Shown here piece after piece: positions 12,641 through 21,742 of a stretch of DNA of 47,531 nt. Under the pieces are notes generated by a model that saw nothing but the letters and a program-made list of their open reading frames with translations, was not told the DNA's origin and made no database searches. The translations under genes were made by a program, and so were the position numbers. This DNA is from Beijerinckiaceae bacterium (GTDB taxonomy: Bacteria > Pseudomonadota > Alphaproteobacteria > Rhizobiales > Beijerinckiaceae): the NCBI GenBank assembly GCA_004298435.1, contig SCSF01000165.1, forward strand, positions 1 through 47,531, read 5' to 3'. Every line of letters begins with the position of its first letter. Positions within the stretch are counted from its first letter, which is position 1.

Positions 12641-12877
12641 CGGAGACAGCACGCTCGTGGCCGCACCAGGCTCCGAAGCTCCGAACGCGACTCGGATGGC
12701 GGCAAAACGCGATAGCACGGCCCGCAAAGCGCGGGAATATGGCCAGGCGAATGCGCGGCCATACACCGCAGCGCTCGTGCCGCAGGGGCGTTGTCGACAC
12801 AGAATCCTGATGCTATGTCGCACTGCGATGCGGTCTCGATCCGATCGACCGCTCTATTTATCGGAGATTCATAGTCA

Positions 12878-14674
12878 GTGGCGGACCTTCGCGCTCGCCT
12901 GACCCCGTCAGGCGGTTCCCTCTCGCTTATTCGCCATCTCGGCGATTTCACCGCCGACCCGCGGGTCCTTTATATAATGGGCCTTGCTGCCATCGCCGCG
13001 GTGGGGATTTCGGTCGTCGGCGTGCTCATGTTCCGGCTGATCGAACTGATTACCAACCTCTGCTATTTTGGCAAGTTCAGCTTCGCCTATGTCCCGTTCA
13101 ACCAGTCTCATCTGGGCTGGTACGCCGTTCTCATCCCGATTGGCGGCTCCATCATCGTCGGCCTGATGGCGCGTTACGGGACAGAAAAAATTCGCGGCCA
13201 CGGTCTGCCTGAGGCGATCGAGGCTATCCTGCTCGGGCGCTCTCGTCTGAGCATGAAGGTCGCTATCCTGAAGCCGCTGTCGTCGTCGATCGTCATTGGC
13301 ACCGGCGGCCCGTTCGGCGCCGAAGGACCGATCATTATGACCGGCGGTGCGATCGGCTCGCTGATGGCCCAGCGGCTGCCGGTGAGCGATGACGAGCGCA
13401 AGACACTGCTGGTGGCTGGCGCCTGCGCCGGCATGACCATCGTGTTCGGCACGCCCATCGCAGCGATCATGCTCGCGCTTGAGTTGCTTTTGTTCGAGTG
13501 GAAGCCGCGCAGCCTGCTGCCTGTCGCAACGGCCTGCATCGTGGCTGCGGTGTTGCGCACCTACACCGGGCTCGCCTATCCGCTGTTTCCCTTCACGGGC
13601 AAAGTCACCGTTTCCTTTCTCGATGCCGGCACATGGATTCTGGTAGGCGTTTGCGCGGCCCTGCTGTCGCTTTTCCTCACCCGTCTCGTCTATGCTATCG
13701 AAGACGGTTTTCATCGCCTGCCGATTCACTGGATGTGGTGGCCGGCGCTCGGCGCTATCGTCGTGGGCTTCGGTGGACTGATCGATCCGAATGTTCTCGG
13801 TCTCGGCTACGCGAACATCGAGGCGCTGCTGCGCGGTGATGTTGGAACCGGGGCAGGCTTGAGCCTGCTGGTGGTAAAGACAGTCGTGTGGGCGATCGCG
13901 CTCGGCTCCGGCACTTCCGGCGGCACGCTGGCGCCTTTGATGATTATCGGTGGCGCTGCGGCTGCGGCTGCGGCTCATCTTCTGCCGGCGGCAGCCCCAG
14001 GCTTCTGGCCTTTGCTCGCCATGTCGGCCACTCTCGGCGGAACCCTGCGTCTGCCGTTCACCGCCATCTTCTTCTCGGTTGGTGTTACTGGCAATGTCCA
14101 TGCCATGCTGCCGCTGCTTGTCTGCGGCTTCACCGCCCATACAGTCACCGTGCTGCTGATGCGCCGTGACATATTGACAGAGAAGGTGGCGCGGCGCGGG
14201 CATCACGTCACCCGCGAGTGGCGCGCCGATCCGTTCGCTCTGGCTCAGGTGAAGGATATCATGGCAACGGAGGTCCAGACTGTGCCGGGATCCATGACGC
14301 TGCATGCGGCGACTGGTTTCCTGACTCAGCCGACCACGACGCATCCGAGTTTCCCTGTCGTCGATGCTGAAAGCCATGTGCTTGGCGTCCTCAATCCGCC
14401 AACTGTGATGGCATGGCGGCGCTCAGGTAAGCATCGCAAGGCGACCCTCGCCGAATTGTTCGTCGCGCATCGGCCACCGCCGGTCGCTTATCCCGACTGG
14501 TACATCGATAACCTGATCGAGCAGATGACCAATGCGAACGTTGCGCATATGCCGGTCGTCTCGCACGAGGATCAGCGACTCGTCGGCTACATCGCGTGGA
14601 AGGATGTCCTGCGCGTTCTGAGCAAGAAGCGTGAGGAAGAGAACCGCCGGGTCAAGTTCAACGGCAAGCAGTGA
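12878..14674 (+). CDS. ClC-family chloride channel/transporter with C-terminal CBS pair
   Basis: A 598-residue membrane protein. ClC signature regions are present: GHGLPEAIEAIL, GTGGPFGAEGPIIMTGG (with the gating glutamate of the GxEGP motif), AGACAGMTIVFGTPIAA, and GSGTSGGTLAPLMIIGG. About 420 residues of transmembrane core are followed by two CBS domains (VKDIMATEVQTVPG and NVAHMPVVSHEDQRLVGYI), which in ClC proteins bind adenine nucleotides. GTG 12878 is used as start with CGGAG 11 bases upstream. It is divergent from a MarR gene and convergent with a second ClC gene. Whether it is a channel or a Cl-/H+ antiporter cannot be settled here. Confidence 0.9.
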   Translation: MADLRARLTPSGGSLSLIRHLGDFTADPRVLYIMGLAAIAAVGISVVGVLMFRLIELITNLCYFGKFSFAYVPFNQSHLGWYAVLIPIGGSIIVGLMARYGTEKIRGHGLPEAIEAILLGRSRLSMKVAILKPLSSSIVIGTGGPFGAEGPIIMTGGAIGSLMAQRLPVSDDERKTLLVAGACAGMTIVFGTPIAAIMLALELLLFEWKPRSLLPVATACIVAAVLRTYTGLAYPLFPFTGKVTVSFLDAGTWILVGVCAALLSLFLTRLVYAIEDGFHRLPIHWMWWPALGAIVVGFGGLIDPNVLGLGYANIEALLRGDVGTGAGLSLLVVKTVVWAIALGSGTSGGTLAPLMIIGGAAAAAAAHLLPAAAPGFWPLLAMSATLGGTLRLPFTAIFFSVGVTGNVHAMLPLLVCGFTAHTVTVLLMRRDILTEKVARRGHHVTREWRADPFALAQVKDIMATEVQTVPGSMTLHAATGFLTQPTTTHPSFPVVDAESHVLGVLNPPTVMAWRRSGKHRKATLAELFVAHRPPPVAYPDWYIDNLIEQMTNANVAHMPVVSHEDQRLVGYIAWKDVLRVLSKKREEENRRVKFNGKQ

Positions 14675-14803
14675 AGCTTTATCGTTTTGCGAAGCCTGTC
14701 ATCGGGCGGATCAAAACAGGTGCTTCGTCATGCGCGGTCCCCGGACTTGATCCAGGGACTGCGCATAACGCGCTGGTTGCTGCAAAAACCGCCATGTCGA
14801 GGG

Positions 14804-14850
14804 GCGCGTTCGCTTCGCGCGAACCGGAGCCGCTTTGCTCGAAAACGCTT
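14804..14850. repeat. Partial copy of the ~100-bp dispersed repeat
   Basis: The segment GCGCGAACCGGAGCCGC followed by TTTGCTCGAAAACGC matches the right end of the repeats at 21023 and 37762. It sits in the 178-bp gap between two convergent ClC genes; no gene is seen in that gap. Confidence 0.5.
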
Positions 14851-14852
14851 CA

Positions 14853-16214
14853 TCATTTCAGATTGCGCTTGCGGTCGGGCCGCAACCGGCTGAGCCATTT
14901 GAGCAGGCCATAGGAAAGACGCAGCTTTTCCTGTCCCACAGGCAGGTCCGAGGCGGCCAGCATCCAGGAAGACTTGGGATAGGCGAGGAGCTGATCCGGG
15001 TAGACTCCCCTGTGCCCGATGATCAGGTAAGCCGCCAGTGCCGCTCCCGCCACATAGGCTGTGGCGCTGACTCCGCCGAACAGTTCGACGCCCATCAGGA
15101 TCGCCGCGATGGGCGTGTTCGAGGCCGAGGCCACAACGGCGACAAGTCCGGCTGATGCTCCCAGCACGGGGTTGATGTTCAGGAGATGCGCGAAGGCGTT
15201 TCCGGTGATCGCTCCAATAACGAATTGCGGCGTGACGATGCCGCCGTAAAAGCCGGAGCCGAGCGTGATAGCGACGAGCAACGCCTTCCAGAGGAAGCCG
15301 AAATAAGGCATCGCCTGCCCATCGAGCGCCCGGTCCATCAGGGGCAGGCTGAGGCCGAGATAATCTCTCGGAATCACGAGAATCAGGATCGAGAGCAACA
15401 CGCCGCCAAGCAAAGGCATCAAGGGCGGCCATATTCTGAATTGCGTCCTGAGTTCATTGAACACGCGGCGCGTCAGGCTGACCGCTTCGACGAAGATCAG
15501 AGCGGCGATCCCGCAAATGATGCCGATGCCGACCATCTTGATGAACAAAATTTCGGAAAACGGTGGCAGAACCCCGAGGCGATAATATTCGTAAGGGATG
15601 CCCCAGTATTTGCTGGTTTCGAACGATGCCACGCCCGCGACGATCGCCGGGAACAGAAAATCATGGCGGATCCGCCCGATCGCCAGCACCTCGACGCCGT
15701 AAATGGCTCCTGCAATCGGCGTTCCGAACACGCTCGCAAAGCCTGCGCTCACACCGCAGGCCACCAGGCGCTTCTGGAGCTCGACGTTCAGATGCAGCAG
15801 GCGGCCGATAGCCGAGGCCAATGCGCCGCCGATGTGCGAGCATGGGCCTTCTTTGCCGGCCGAGCCGCCTGAAGCGAGCGTAATGATGGCCGCGAGCGGC
15901 TTGATTGGCAGGGTGAGAAGAGGCACGCGGCCGGACTGTTTGTGAACCGCTGCGATGACAGAGTCGCTGAGGCCGGTCTTGTTCAGCCTGTAGCCGTAAT
16001 GGAGCAAGAGCCCGTTCGCGAGGCCGCCAAGCGGCAGCAGGATCATCTGCGACCAGAGCGGAATGGAAGCCGTTTTGCCGGTCAGGTAGAACAGGCCATG
16101 CAGAAAAAGACTTGTGCCGCTGCCGACGATGATGCCGGTAATCGTCGCCAGCACGAGCCATTGCACCACGGTCGCCAGCATGACGACCGGTTCTATATAA
16201 TTGATGCGTGGCAT
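14853..16214 (-). CDS. ClC-family chloride channel/transporter, no CBS domains
   Basis: A 453-residue membrane protein, the usual length of a bacterial ClC core without regulatory domains. Motifs: GSGTSLFLHGLFYLTG near the N-terminus, ASGGSAGKEGPCSHIGGALA with the gating glutamate in GKEGP, GVSAGFASVFGTPIAGAIYG, and GSGFYGGIVTPQFVIGA. The GKEGP motif argues against the fluoride-exporting CLC-F subgroup, which departs from it. It is convergent with the CBS-bearing ClC at 12878-14674 and follows the peroxiredoxin gene by 19 bp on the same strand, so the two are probably co-transcribed. ATG 16214 gives an N-terminus of normal length. Confidence 0.9.
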   Translation of the reverse strand: MPRINYIEPVVMLATVVQWLVLATITGIIVGSGTSLFLHGLFYLTGKTASIPLWSQMILLPLGGLANGLLLHYGYRLNKTGLSDSVIAAVHKQSGRVPLLTLPIKPLAAIITLASGGSAGKEGPCSHIGGALASAIGRLLHLNVELQKRLVACGVSAGFASVFGTPIAGAIYGVEVLAIGRIRHDFLFPAIVAGVASFETSKYWGIPYEYYRLGVLPPFSEILFIKMVGIGIICGIAALIFVEAVSLTRRVFNELRTQFRIWPPLMPLLGGVLLSILILVIPRDYLGLSLPLMDRALDGQAMPYFGFLWKALLVAITLGSGFYGGIVTPQFVIGAITGNAFAHLLNINPVLGASAGLVAVVASASNTPIAAILMGVELFGGVSATAYVAGAALAAYLIIGHRGVYPDQLLAYPKSSWMLAASDLPVGQEKLRLSYGLLKWLSRLRPDRKRNLK

Positions 16215-16233
16215 GCTGGAGCCGTCTCTATGT

Positions 16234-16800
16234 TCAGCGCGGATTTGCCCGCAGCCACGCTATTACGTCATGGACGTTCCGGTCGGGCGGGAAGACAGGA
16301 TAGAAGACCTGCTCGATGCGCCCCTCATGCGCGATAATCGTGATGCGCTTCAGGAGCCTCTGCCCATTGACGTCAAAAGCCGGCAGGCTGAGCGCCTTGC
16401 CAAATTTGTGATCCGCGTCGGACAGCAGCGGAAACGGCAGATGGAGCCGCTCCGCGGCCTCTTTCTGATAGTCCGTATCCTGCACCGACAGGCCAAAGAG
16501 GTGGGCGACGCCCAGGGCGCGCAATTCGGCGGAATGGTCGCGGAAAGCGCAGGACTGCGGCGTGCAGCCGCGCGCTCCGGGAATCATATCCCAGCCATCC
16601 GGCAGCGGCGTATCGGGGCGTCCCGTCATTGGATAGACGTAGATGACGCTGCGGCCCTGAAGCTTCGCAAGGTCGATGTCCCGGCCATCCGTCGCGGCAA
16701 GGCGGACGGACGGAAGCGCCATGCCTGAAAGGTGATCGGCAAGCCTGTCATCCGAAGGTGCAGGAATTTGCGACCAGTCGACCTGAGTGAGATTTTGCAT
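16234..16800 (-). CDS. Peroxiredoxin (AhpC/TSA, PrxQ/redoxin-like)
   Basis: A 188-residue thioredoxin-fold peroxidase. The core reads LQGRSVIYVYPMTGRP, then PGARGCTPQSCAFRDHSAEL, where the cysteine of GCTPQ is the likely peroxidatic residue and the next cysteine, five residues on, a possible resolving partner; then VAHLFGLSVQDTDYQKEAA and LPFPLLSDADHKF. There is no signal peptide, so it is cytoplasmic. It precedes the ClC gene by 19 bp in an apparent operon. It reduces hydrogen or organic peroxides; the reducing partner is not shown. Confidence 0.82.
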   Translation of the reverse strand: MQNLTQVDWSQIPAPSDDRLADHLSGMALPSVRLAATDGRDIDLAKLQGRSVIYVYPMTGRPDTPLPDGWDMIPGARGCTPQSCAFRDHSAELRALGVAHLFGLSVQDTDYQKEAAERLHLPFPLLSDADHKFGKALSLPAFDVNGQRLLKRITIIAHEGRIEQVFYPVFPPDRNVHDVIAWLRANPR

Positions 16801-16871
16801 TTGATCACGCGAAATGAAACAGAAAGGCGAGCCGGGTGCGCTGCAAAAAGCAAGTTCGACCGATTATGCGG

Positions 16872-17069
16872 TCACTCAAGCCGTTTCAAGCTGAATCGAC
16901 GGGCTTCAGCAACATAAGTTATCACGTTTGATGGGTTATCGCTGCCGGGGAGTGATCCAGCAGTTCGCCTGACACCGGCTGCGCGATGCGTCTCTTCGAT
17001 CAGTTTTTTGCCGATCCCACGACGTTGACAGGCGGCATCGACGGCCAGATCGGAGAGGTAACAGAAGGA
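16872..17069 (-). pseudogene. GNAT acetyltransferase fragment
   Basis: On the reverse strand, positions 17069-16974 encode about 32 residues typical of a GNAT acetyl-CoA-binding region: CYLSDLAVDAACQRRGIGKK with LIEETHRAAG after it. The Q/RxxGxG/A motif is QRRGIG. The first ~90 residues of a GNAT protein are missing: that side is now the start of cardiolipin synthase. After HRAAG the frame no longer resembles the family and runs to a stop at 16872; a shift of frame gives a short stretch (LLDHSPAAI) that looks like the expected next strand, suggesting a frameshift as well as a deletion. Confidence 0.65.
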
Positions 17070-17081
17070 GTTTATCCGGGA

Positions 17082-18542
17082 ATGTACCAGTTGTTCGACC
17101 TGTCGCTGCTCGTCGTGCATCTGTTGACGGTGGTGCGAGCGATCACCCGGCCTAATCGAGAGCCCGCCGCCCGCGTCGCCTGGGTGGCGGTCATCATGTT
17201 TCTGCCGGTGGTCGGCGTCGTCGCCTATCTGTTCCTCGGCGAGACCAGCATTGGACACGAACGGATGCGCCGGCTGAAGGAGGCGGAAGATCGAACTGTC
17301 CGGCCTGACGATGCGGCCTGCGCGCCGGAAAGCCCCGAGCCTGAAGAGGTCGCCCAGTTCGATTTGTGTGGCTCGATCAACGGGCTGCGGCCGGTGGCGG
17401 GCAACCGCATTGTACTTCTTGGCGACCGCAAAGCATCGAGTAACCAGCCGACGCTCGATTCAGACAGCGCGATCGATTCTCTGGTGCAGGACATCGAGCA
17501 GGCAAAGGAGCATGTACACATCAGTTTTTATATCTGGCTCGACGATGGCAATGGCGGCAAGGTGGCTGATGCGGTCGCTGCCGCCGCGCGGCGCGGCGTG
17601 CGCTGCCGGGTGATGGCGGACGCGCTGGGCTCGCGCGCCTTCGTTCGCGGAAGGCGCTGGCGGCAGTTGCATGATGCGGGTGTGTCGCTTGTCGTAACGC
17701 TGAATGACATTCCGCGTCTGGGGCATCTGGCGGTGGGGCGTGTCGATCTGCGCAACCATCGCAAGCTCGTCGTCATCGACAACCGCATTGCCTATTGCGG
17801 CAGCCAGAACTGCGCGGATCCGGCATTCCGGATCAAGGCCAGCTATGCGCCCTGGGTGGATATCCTCCTGCGCTGCGAAGGGCCGGTTGTGCGTCAGGCA
17901 CAGTATCTGTTTCTATGCACATGGATCGCCGAAACCGGCGAACCGCTCGACGGACTTGCCGTAGCGCTGCCGACACCCGAATGCTTCAGTCCGGGAAGCG
18001 TAGCCCAGATGTACGGAACCGGGCCAACGACGCTCGGCAACGCCATGTCCGATTCCTTCGCCGGGGCCATCTACAGCGCGCGCAAGGAACTCGTGATCAC
18101 GACACCCTATTTCGTGCCGGATGAGGCGGTTCAGCGCGCCTTGTGCGCCGCCCCGCGCAGAGGCGTCGAGACCACGATTGTCTTTCCCGAGCGCAATGAT
18201 TCATGGCTGGTGGAGAACAGCAGCCGCAGTTGCTATGCCGACCTGCTCTTCAACGGCGTCCGCATCTACGAGTATCCGTTGGGGTTGCTGCACACCAAGT
18301 CGCTGACCATCGATGGGAAGATGGCGCTGGTGGGATCGGCGAACATGGACCGGCGCAGCATGCAACTTAACTTCGAGAACAATTTGCTGGTGGCGGACGA
18401 AAGCGTCGCGGCCGCCGTCCGTGCGCGCCAGCAGGGTTATCTCGCCGTATCACGGCCAGTCGCACTCGATGCCGTCAAGGCCTGGCGCTTTCGGACGCGT
18501 CTTCTGCGGAATGCGGTCGCCATGATGGCGCCGGTGCTCTGA
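17082..18542 (+). CDS. cls: Cardiolipin synthase (phospholipase D superfamily)
   Basis: A 486-residue inner-membrane enzyme that joins two phosphatidylglycerol molecules to form cardiolipin. Two N-terminal membrane segments (LSLLVVHLLTVVRAI and VAVIMFLPVVGVVAYLFLG) are followed by two HKD motifs: HRKLVVIDNRIAYCGSQN and HTKSLTIDGKMALVGSANMD. The frame is open upstream to 16986, but ATG 17082 has an excellent AGAAGGAG (17063-17070) and gives the usual length and N-terminus; the upstream codons are antisense to a GNAT remnant. The gene stands alone on its strand. Confidence 0.9.
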   Translation: MYQLFDLSLLVVHLLTVVRAITRPNREPAARVAWVAVIMFLPVVGVVAYLFLGETSIGHERMRRLKEAEDRTVRPDDAACAPESPEPEEVAQFDLCGSINGLRPVAGNRIVLLGDRKASSNQPTLDSDSAIDSLVQDIEQAKEHVHISFYIWLDDGNGGKVADAVAAAARRGVRCRVMADALGSRAFVRGRRWRQLHDAGVSLVVTLNDIPRLGHLAVGRVDLRNHRKLVVIDNRIAYCGSQNCADPAFRIKASYAPWVDILLRCEGPVVRQAQYLFLCTWIAETGEPLDGLAVALPTPECFSPGSVAQMYGTGPTTLGNAMSDSFAGAIYSARKELVITTPYFVPDEAVQRALCAAPRRGVETTIVFPERNDSWLVENSSRSCYADLLFNGVRIYEYPLGLLHTKSLTIDGKMALVGSANMDRRSMQLNFENNLLVADESVAAAVRARQQGYLAVSRPVALDAVKAWRFRTRLLRNAVAMMAPVL

Positions 18543-18638
18543 AGCGCCGGCCTGGTGGCGGATCACAGCGGCGGGCGCGCTGCGCGGCTACCATATTTTT
18601 GAATTCAACAGGTTGGGCGTGCTGGACAAAGGGATTGG

Positions 18639-18715
18639 TGGTAGCGGAGGAGGGACTCGAACCCCCGACACAAGGATTATGATTCCTCTGCTCTAGCCAG
18701 CTGAGCTACTCCGCC
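18639..18715 (-). tRNA. tRNA-Met (CAT anticodon)
   Basis: The reverse strand folds as a complete tRNA of 77 nt including an encoded CCA. The acceptor stem pairs GGCGGAG with CTCCGCT; the D arm is AGCTCAGCTGGCTAGAGC; the anticodon loop reads ATCATAA with CAT; the T arm is GTCGGGGGTTCGAGTCCC. The first base pair is G-U, not the mismatch expected of an initiator. It resembles elongator tRNA-Met of other alphaproteobacteria; a tRNA-Ile2 (lysidine-modified CAT) is less likely. Confidence 0.93.
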
Positions 18716-18839
18716 CCGAGGGGCTTTTGCGCCTTCGTCGTTCGGCGCTGCAAGCGTCCGGCGGTATAGGCTGCGGCTCCCGAAAGTGTCAAGGCGGCAC
18801 GCTCTCGCTGTCCCGGCCGGCGGAATCCTTTTCGATGCG

Positions 18840-19520
18840 TCAGGGCTTTGTGATCCGCGTCAGGGTAAAGAGGCCGAAAGGCGCGATGCGACGGCGCTCG
18901 GTGAGAATCAGATGCGGCCGCGCGGCAAGCCAGTCGCCAAGAATCGCCCAGGGGAATTCCGGCCGCCAGCCGAGGGCCTTGCTCCGTCTCGCGAGCCAGA
19001 TCTCCATTGCTGCGAGGGGGCCGGCGTCCGCACCGACATGATTGACGAGGATGATCTCGCCGCCGGGCTTCAACACGCGCAGCCATTCGTCGAGGCTTGC
19101 TTCCGGCTCCGGCAGCACCGTCAGCACATAAGGCGCCACGACAGCATCGAAGCAGGCATCGGCGAAGCCGAGTCTGCGGCCATCCATCAGTGCGAGGCCT
19201 TCGATGCCCGAAAGGCCGGTTTCACGGACGCGCCGCGCCGCCCGTTCGAGCATGGGCAGGGAGAGATCGACGCCGACGATCCGCAGCGAGCGATCGAACA
19301 TCGGCAATTCGAGCCCGGTGCCGATGCCGACATCGAGAATGAGCCCGCCCTTGTGCTGGTTGGCCGCCGCCGCGATGTTTCGGCGGCCATTGCGCATCAC
19401 CGCGGCGAAAACGAGATCATAGACCGGCGCCCAGCGCGCATAGGCAGCCGTGACATGCGTATTATCGAGGCCGCCGTTCCCGTCCGTCTCGCCCTTCCGC
19501 GAGCCCGCATTTGTGCCCAT
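18840..19520 (-). CDS. pmtA: Phosphatidylethanolamine N-methyltransferase, Rhodobacter-type PmtA (class I SAM methyltransferase)
   Basis: A 226-residue SAM-dependent methyltransferase. Features: AAYARWAPVYDLVFAAVM at the N-terminus, SAM motif I LILDVGIGTGLELPMF, IVGVDLSLPMLERAARRV, MDGRRLGFADACFDAVVAPY, VLKPGGEIILVNHVG and LGWRPEFPW. This series matches the Rhodobacter type of PmtA, which methylates phosphatidylethanolamine three times to phosphatidylcholine. The ATG at 19520 overlaps the TGA of mnmA by one base (TGATG), so translation is coupled; a TTG one codon earlier is the only alternative. Lipid neighbours (cls, an LPG-synthase-like protein) agree. The general methyltransferase fold is certain; the lipid substrate is inferred. 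Confidence 0.78.
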   Translation of the reverse strand: MGTNAGSRKGETDGNGGLDNTHVTAAYARWAPVYDLVFAAVMRNGRRNIAAAANQHKGGLILDVGIGTGLELPMFDRSLRIVGVDLSLPMLERAARRVRETGLSGIEGLALMDGRRLGFADACFDAVVAPYVLTVLPEPEASLDEWLRVLKPGGEIILVNHVGADAGPLAAMEIWLARRSKALGWRPEFPWAILGDWLAARPHLILTERRRIAPFGLFTLTRITKP

Positions 19521-20752
19521 CAATGCGGGCCGGCGGGTGCCAGGGTGGAGGCTTGCGCAAAGGCGTGGCTCGTCTCCCCGGCAGCCTGCGTAGTGCTGAT
19601 GAATCCGCCGCCGAGCACGCGCGCCTCCGCATGATCCGATTCATAGAAGACGCAGGCCTGCCCCGGCGCGACGCCATCTTCATCGCTGGCGAAATCCACA
19701 TAGACGTCGTCGCCATCGAGATGCAGGAAGCCGGGCACCGGTGGCCGTGTCGAGCGCACGCGAACGAAAAGCTCGTGGCCCTCGCCGGCAAACTCCCGCA
19801 GAGATCCATCGCCGAGCCAGTTGAGATCCCGCAGCCTCGCGCGACGCGTCGCGAGCGCCGAGCGCGGTCCGACGACGACTTCGGCGCGTGCAGCGTCAAG
19901 CCTGACGACATAGAGCGGCTCGCCGCCATGGCTGCTGATGCCCAGTCCGCGCCGCTGTCCGATCGTATAATGGATGACGCCAGCATGGTCGCCGAGCTTG
20001 CGCCCGTCCACATGCACGATCGCGCCGGGAACTGCGGACTCAGGCCAGATGCGCTCGATGAAGTCGCTGTATCGGCCCTGCGGGACGAAGCAGATATCCT
20101 GGCTGTCCGCTTTGTCGGCCACCAGCAAGCCATGCCTGTGGGCCAGTTGCCGGACCTCCGGCTTCTGCATCTCGCCAAGGGGAAAGCGCAGAAATTCGAG
20201 CTGCGCTTTGTTGGTGGCGAATAGAAAATAGCTTTGATCGCGGGCATCGTCGCTGGCGCGGTGGAGCGCGCGTCCGCCCCGGCCATCCGGCCGGGAGGAG
20301 ACATAATGCCCGGTCGCCAGAACATCCGCGCCGAGATCCTTCGCCGTCTCGAAGAGGTCGGCAAACTTGATCTCGCTGTTGCAGGAGACGCAAGGGATCG
20401 GCGTCTCGCCTTCAGCATAGCTGCGCGCGAAACGGTCGATCACTTTCCTGCGAAAGCGTTCTTCATAATCCAGCACATAATGCGGAATATCGAGCTGGGC
20501 GGCGACGCGGCGGGCATCGTGAATGTCCTGGCCTGCACAGCAGGCGCCCTTGCGATGCTCGGCATCACCATTATCGTAAAGCTGCAACGTCACGCCGATG
20601 ACCTGATAGCCCTGCTCCTTGAGGAGCGCGGCGACGACCGAGGAATCGACGCCTCCCGACATGGCGACCACCACGCGCGTTTCCGCTGGCGGCTTGGCCA
20701 CGTCGAGGCTGTTGCGAAAACCGGATGCCGTCGGGGCTTGTGCGTCACTCAT
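19520..20752 (-). CDS. mnmA: tRNA-specific 2-thiouridylase MnmA
   Basis: A 410-residue enzyme that thiolates U34 of tRNA-Glu, -Gln and -Lys. The PP-loop reads [18 protein letters not shown]; the catalytic cysteines are in [14 protein letters not shown] and [19 protein letters not shown] and the C-terminal beta-barrel domain with FYESD are also present. An in-frame extension to 20809 exists, but [12 protein letters not shown] at 20752 is the more likely start. It overlaps pmtA by one base, making a two-gene unit. It is divergent from sciP. Confidence 0.95.
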   Translation of the reverse strand: MSDAQAPTASGFRNSLDVAKPPAETRVVVAMSGGVDSSVVAALLKEQGYQVIGVTLQLYDNGDAEHRKGACCAGQDIHDARRVAAQLDIPHYVLDYEERFRRKVIDRFARSYAEGETPIPCVSCNSEIKFADLFETAKDLGADVLATGHYVSSRPDGRGGRALHRASDDARDQSYFLFATNKAQLEFLRFPLGEMQKPEVRQLAHRHGLLVADKADSQDICFVPQGRYSDFIERIWPESAVPGAIVHVDGRKLGDHAGVIHYTIGQRRGLGISSHGGEPLYVVRLDAARAEVVVGPRSALATRRARLRDLNWLGDGSLREFAGEGHELFVRVRSTRPPVPGFLHLDGDDVYVDFASDEDGVAPGQACVFYESDHAEARVLGGGFISTTQAAGETSHAFAQASTLAPAGPH

Positions 20753-21346
20753 CAATGTCACTCGAATGTCACTCGCCGAGCATGAAGCTCGCTGGAGCCT
20801 CACATTCATATAATCTGGCAGCCCGATGTTCCAAATGCCGAGTTGGCCTCATTATGGCGGGCAAATTCGCGCATTTGAGGGCTGATTGCGGCAGGGGCGG
20901 CGTACTCGGGGGCCTCATGCGATGAAGCGCCGTGAGCCTCGCTTTATAAACCACTCTCGCTGACGGGACGCAAATCGCGTGAATGGAGCGGAACCTGCGC
21001 CGGGCTCAACAGGCGGCAGGCCGGAGCCGTTTTGCTTCCGATTGAACCAGAATCACGACTTTAGTCATTTGTTCTGATGCGGTTTCGTCACGCGAACCGG
21101 CTGCCATTTCGCTTGAAAACGCCATAGTCTCGTTCGCACCGTTGCGGTTCACTTCTTAATGATCTCCAAATATCCTGTCCCATGCCGGCACAATTCCGAA
21201 AGCAATTCTTTCCAAAACTCTAAAGAACCATCCAACTTTGGAAGCTTATATTATGTAAAACTGCCGTATGCGCTTAGTTCATTCTTAAACTGCTTATTCT
21301 ACCGTCCATTGTGACAAGCGTGAGTTCAGTAAGTGAGTTCAAGATT
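20753..21346. other. Intergenic region between mnmA and sciP
   Basis: This 594-bp divergent spacer holds a dispersed repeat (21023-21128) and an AT-rich stretch from about 21155 to 21345 in front of sciP that includes GCTTATATTATG at 21244 and TTCTTAAACTGCTTATTC at 21284. A GAATC (GANTC, the CcrM methylation site) lies within the repeat. No convincing full CtrA site or gene was found. Confidence 0.4.
21023..21128 (+). repeat. Dispersed ~100-bp intergenic repeat, copy 2
   Basis: Reads GGAGCCGTTTTGCTTCCGAT, then TTGTTCTGATGCGG, TCACGCGAACCGGCTGCCAT and TTCGCTTGAAAACGCCATAG. It shares this order of elements with copies 1 (10485) and 3 (37762, opposite strand). Confidence 0.75.
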
Positions 21347-21622
21347 ATGATCGAACCGCATCGTCCAAAGGTAAAATATGTGATTGGGCCTGATGGTAGC
21401 CCCCTGACTGTCGCGGACCTGCCGCCGGTATCCACGAAACGGTGGGTCATCCGGCGCAAGGCGGAGGTGGTCGCAGCGGTTCGCGGCGGCCTGATCTCGC
21501 TTGAGGAGGCTTGCAGCCGTTATACCTTGACTGTCGATGAGTTTCTTTCCTGGCAGATGTCGATCGATCAGCATGGGCTTGCCGGCCTGCGCACGACGCG
21601 CCTGCAACAATATCGCGCCTGA
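21347..21622 (+). CDS. sciP: SciP (DUF1153), helix-turn-helix inhibitor of CtrA
   Basis: A 91-residue DNA-binding protein nearly identical in layout to the alphaproteobacterial SciP family: KVKYVIGPDGSPLTVADLPP, KRWVIRRKAEVVAAVRGGL and SLEEACSRYTLTVDEFLSWQ (the helix-turn-helix). In Caulobacter SciP binds CtrA and blocks its recruitment of RNA polymerase in early cell cycle. ATG 21347 starts at MIEPHRPK, the conserved N-terminus; an in-frame start at 21311 is a weaker option. A perfect terminator follows. It lies about 2.5 kb from ctrA. Confidence 0.93.
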   Translation: MIEPHRPKVKYVIGPDGSPLTVADLPPVSTKRWVIRRKAEVVAAVRGGLISLEEACSRYTLTVDEFLSWQMSIDQHGLAGLRTTRLQQYRA

Positions 21623-21637
21623 TCTTTTAGCTATCAC

Positions 21638-21678
21638 AAAGAGCCCCGGTTCTGATGGGATCAGAACCGGGGCTCTTT
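21638..21678 (+). terminator. Rho-independent terminator after sciP
   Basis: Perfect 19-bp inverted repeat: AAAGAGCCCCGGTTCTGAT, loop GGG, then its exact complement ending in CTCTTT. A GC-rich stem followed by Ts, 16 bp after the sciP stop. The upper half of the stem (GGTTCTGAT...ATCAGAACC) resembles the palindrome in the dispersed repeat at 10485. Confidence 0.85.
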
Positions 21679-21742
21679 GTCTTTCCGGGCTTTTCCAAGC
21701 AGGGCGAGGAGCGGGGAAAACTCCCCATAAGTTGAAGAAGTC

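Noticed and set aside
12908-14377. 489-codon open frame antisense to the ClC-CBS gene
   Set aside because: Typical G+C-rich shadow frame: rich in R, Q, D and H, no domain, and the opposite strand encodes a clear ClC protein.
14671-14913. 80-codon frame after the first ClC gene
   Set aside because: Runs through a dispersed repeat and into the antisense strand of the second ClC gene.
16100-16260. Fluoride riboswitch upstream of the second ClC gene
   Set aside because: The gap to the upstream gene is only 19 bp, no crcB motif was seen, and the GKEGP motif does not fit the fluoride-specific CLC-F group.
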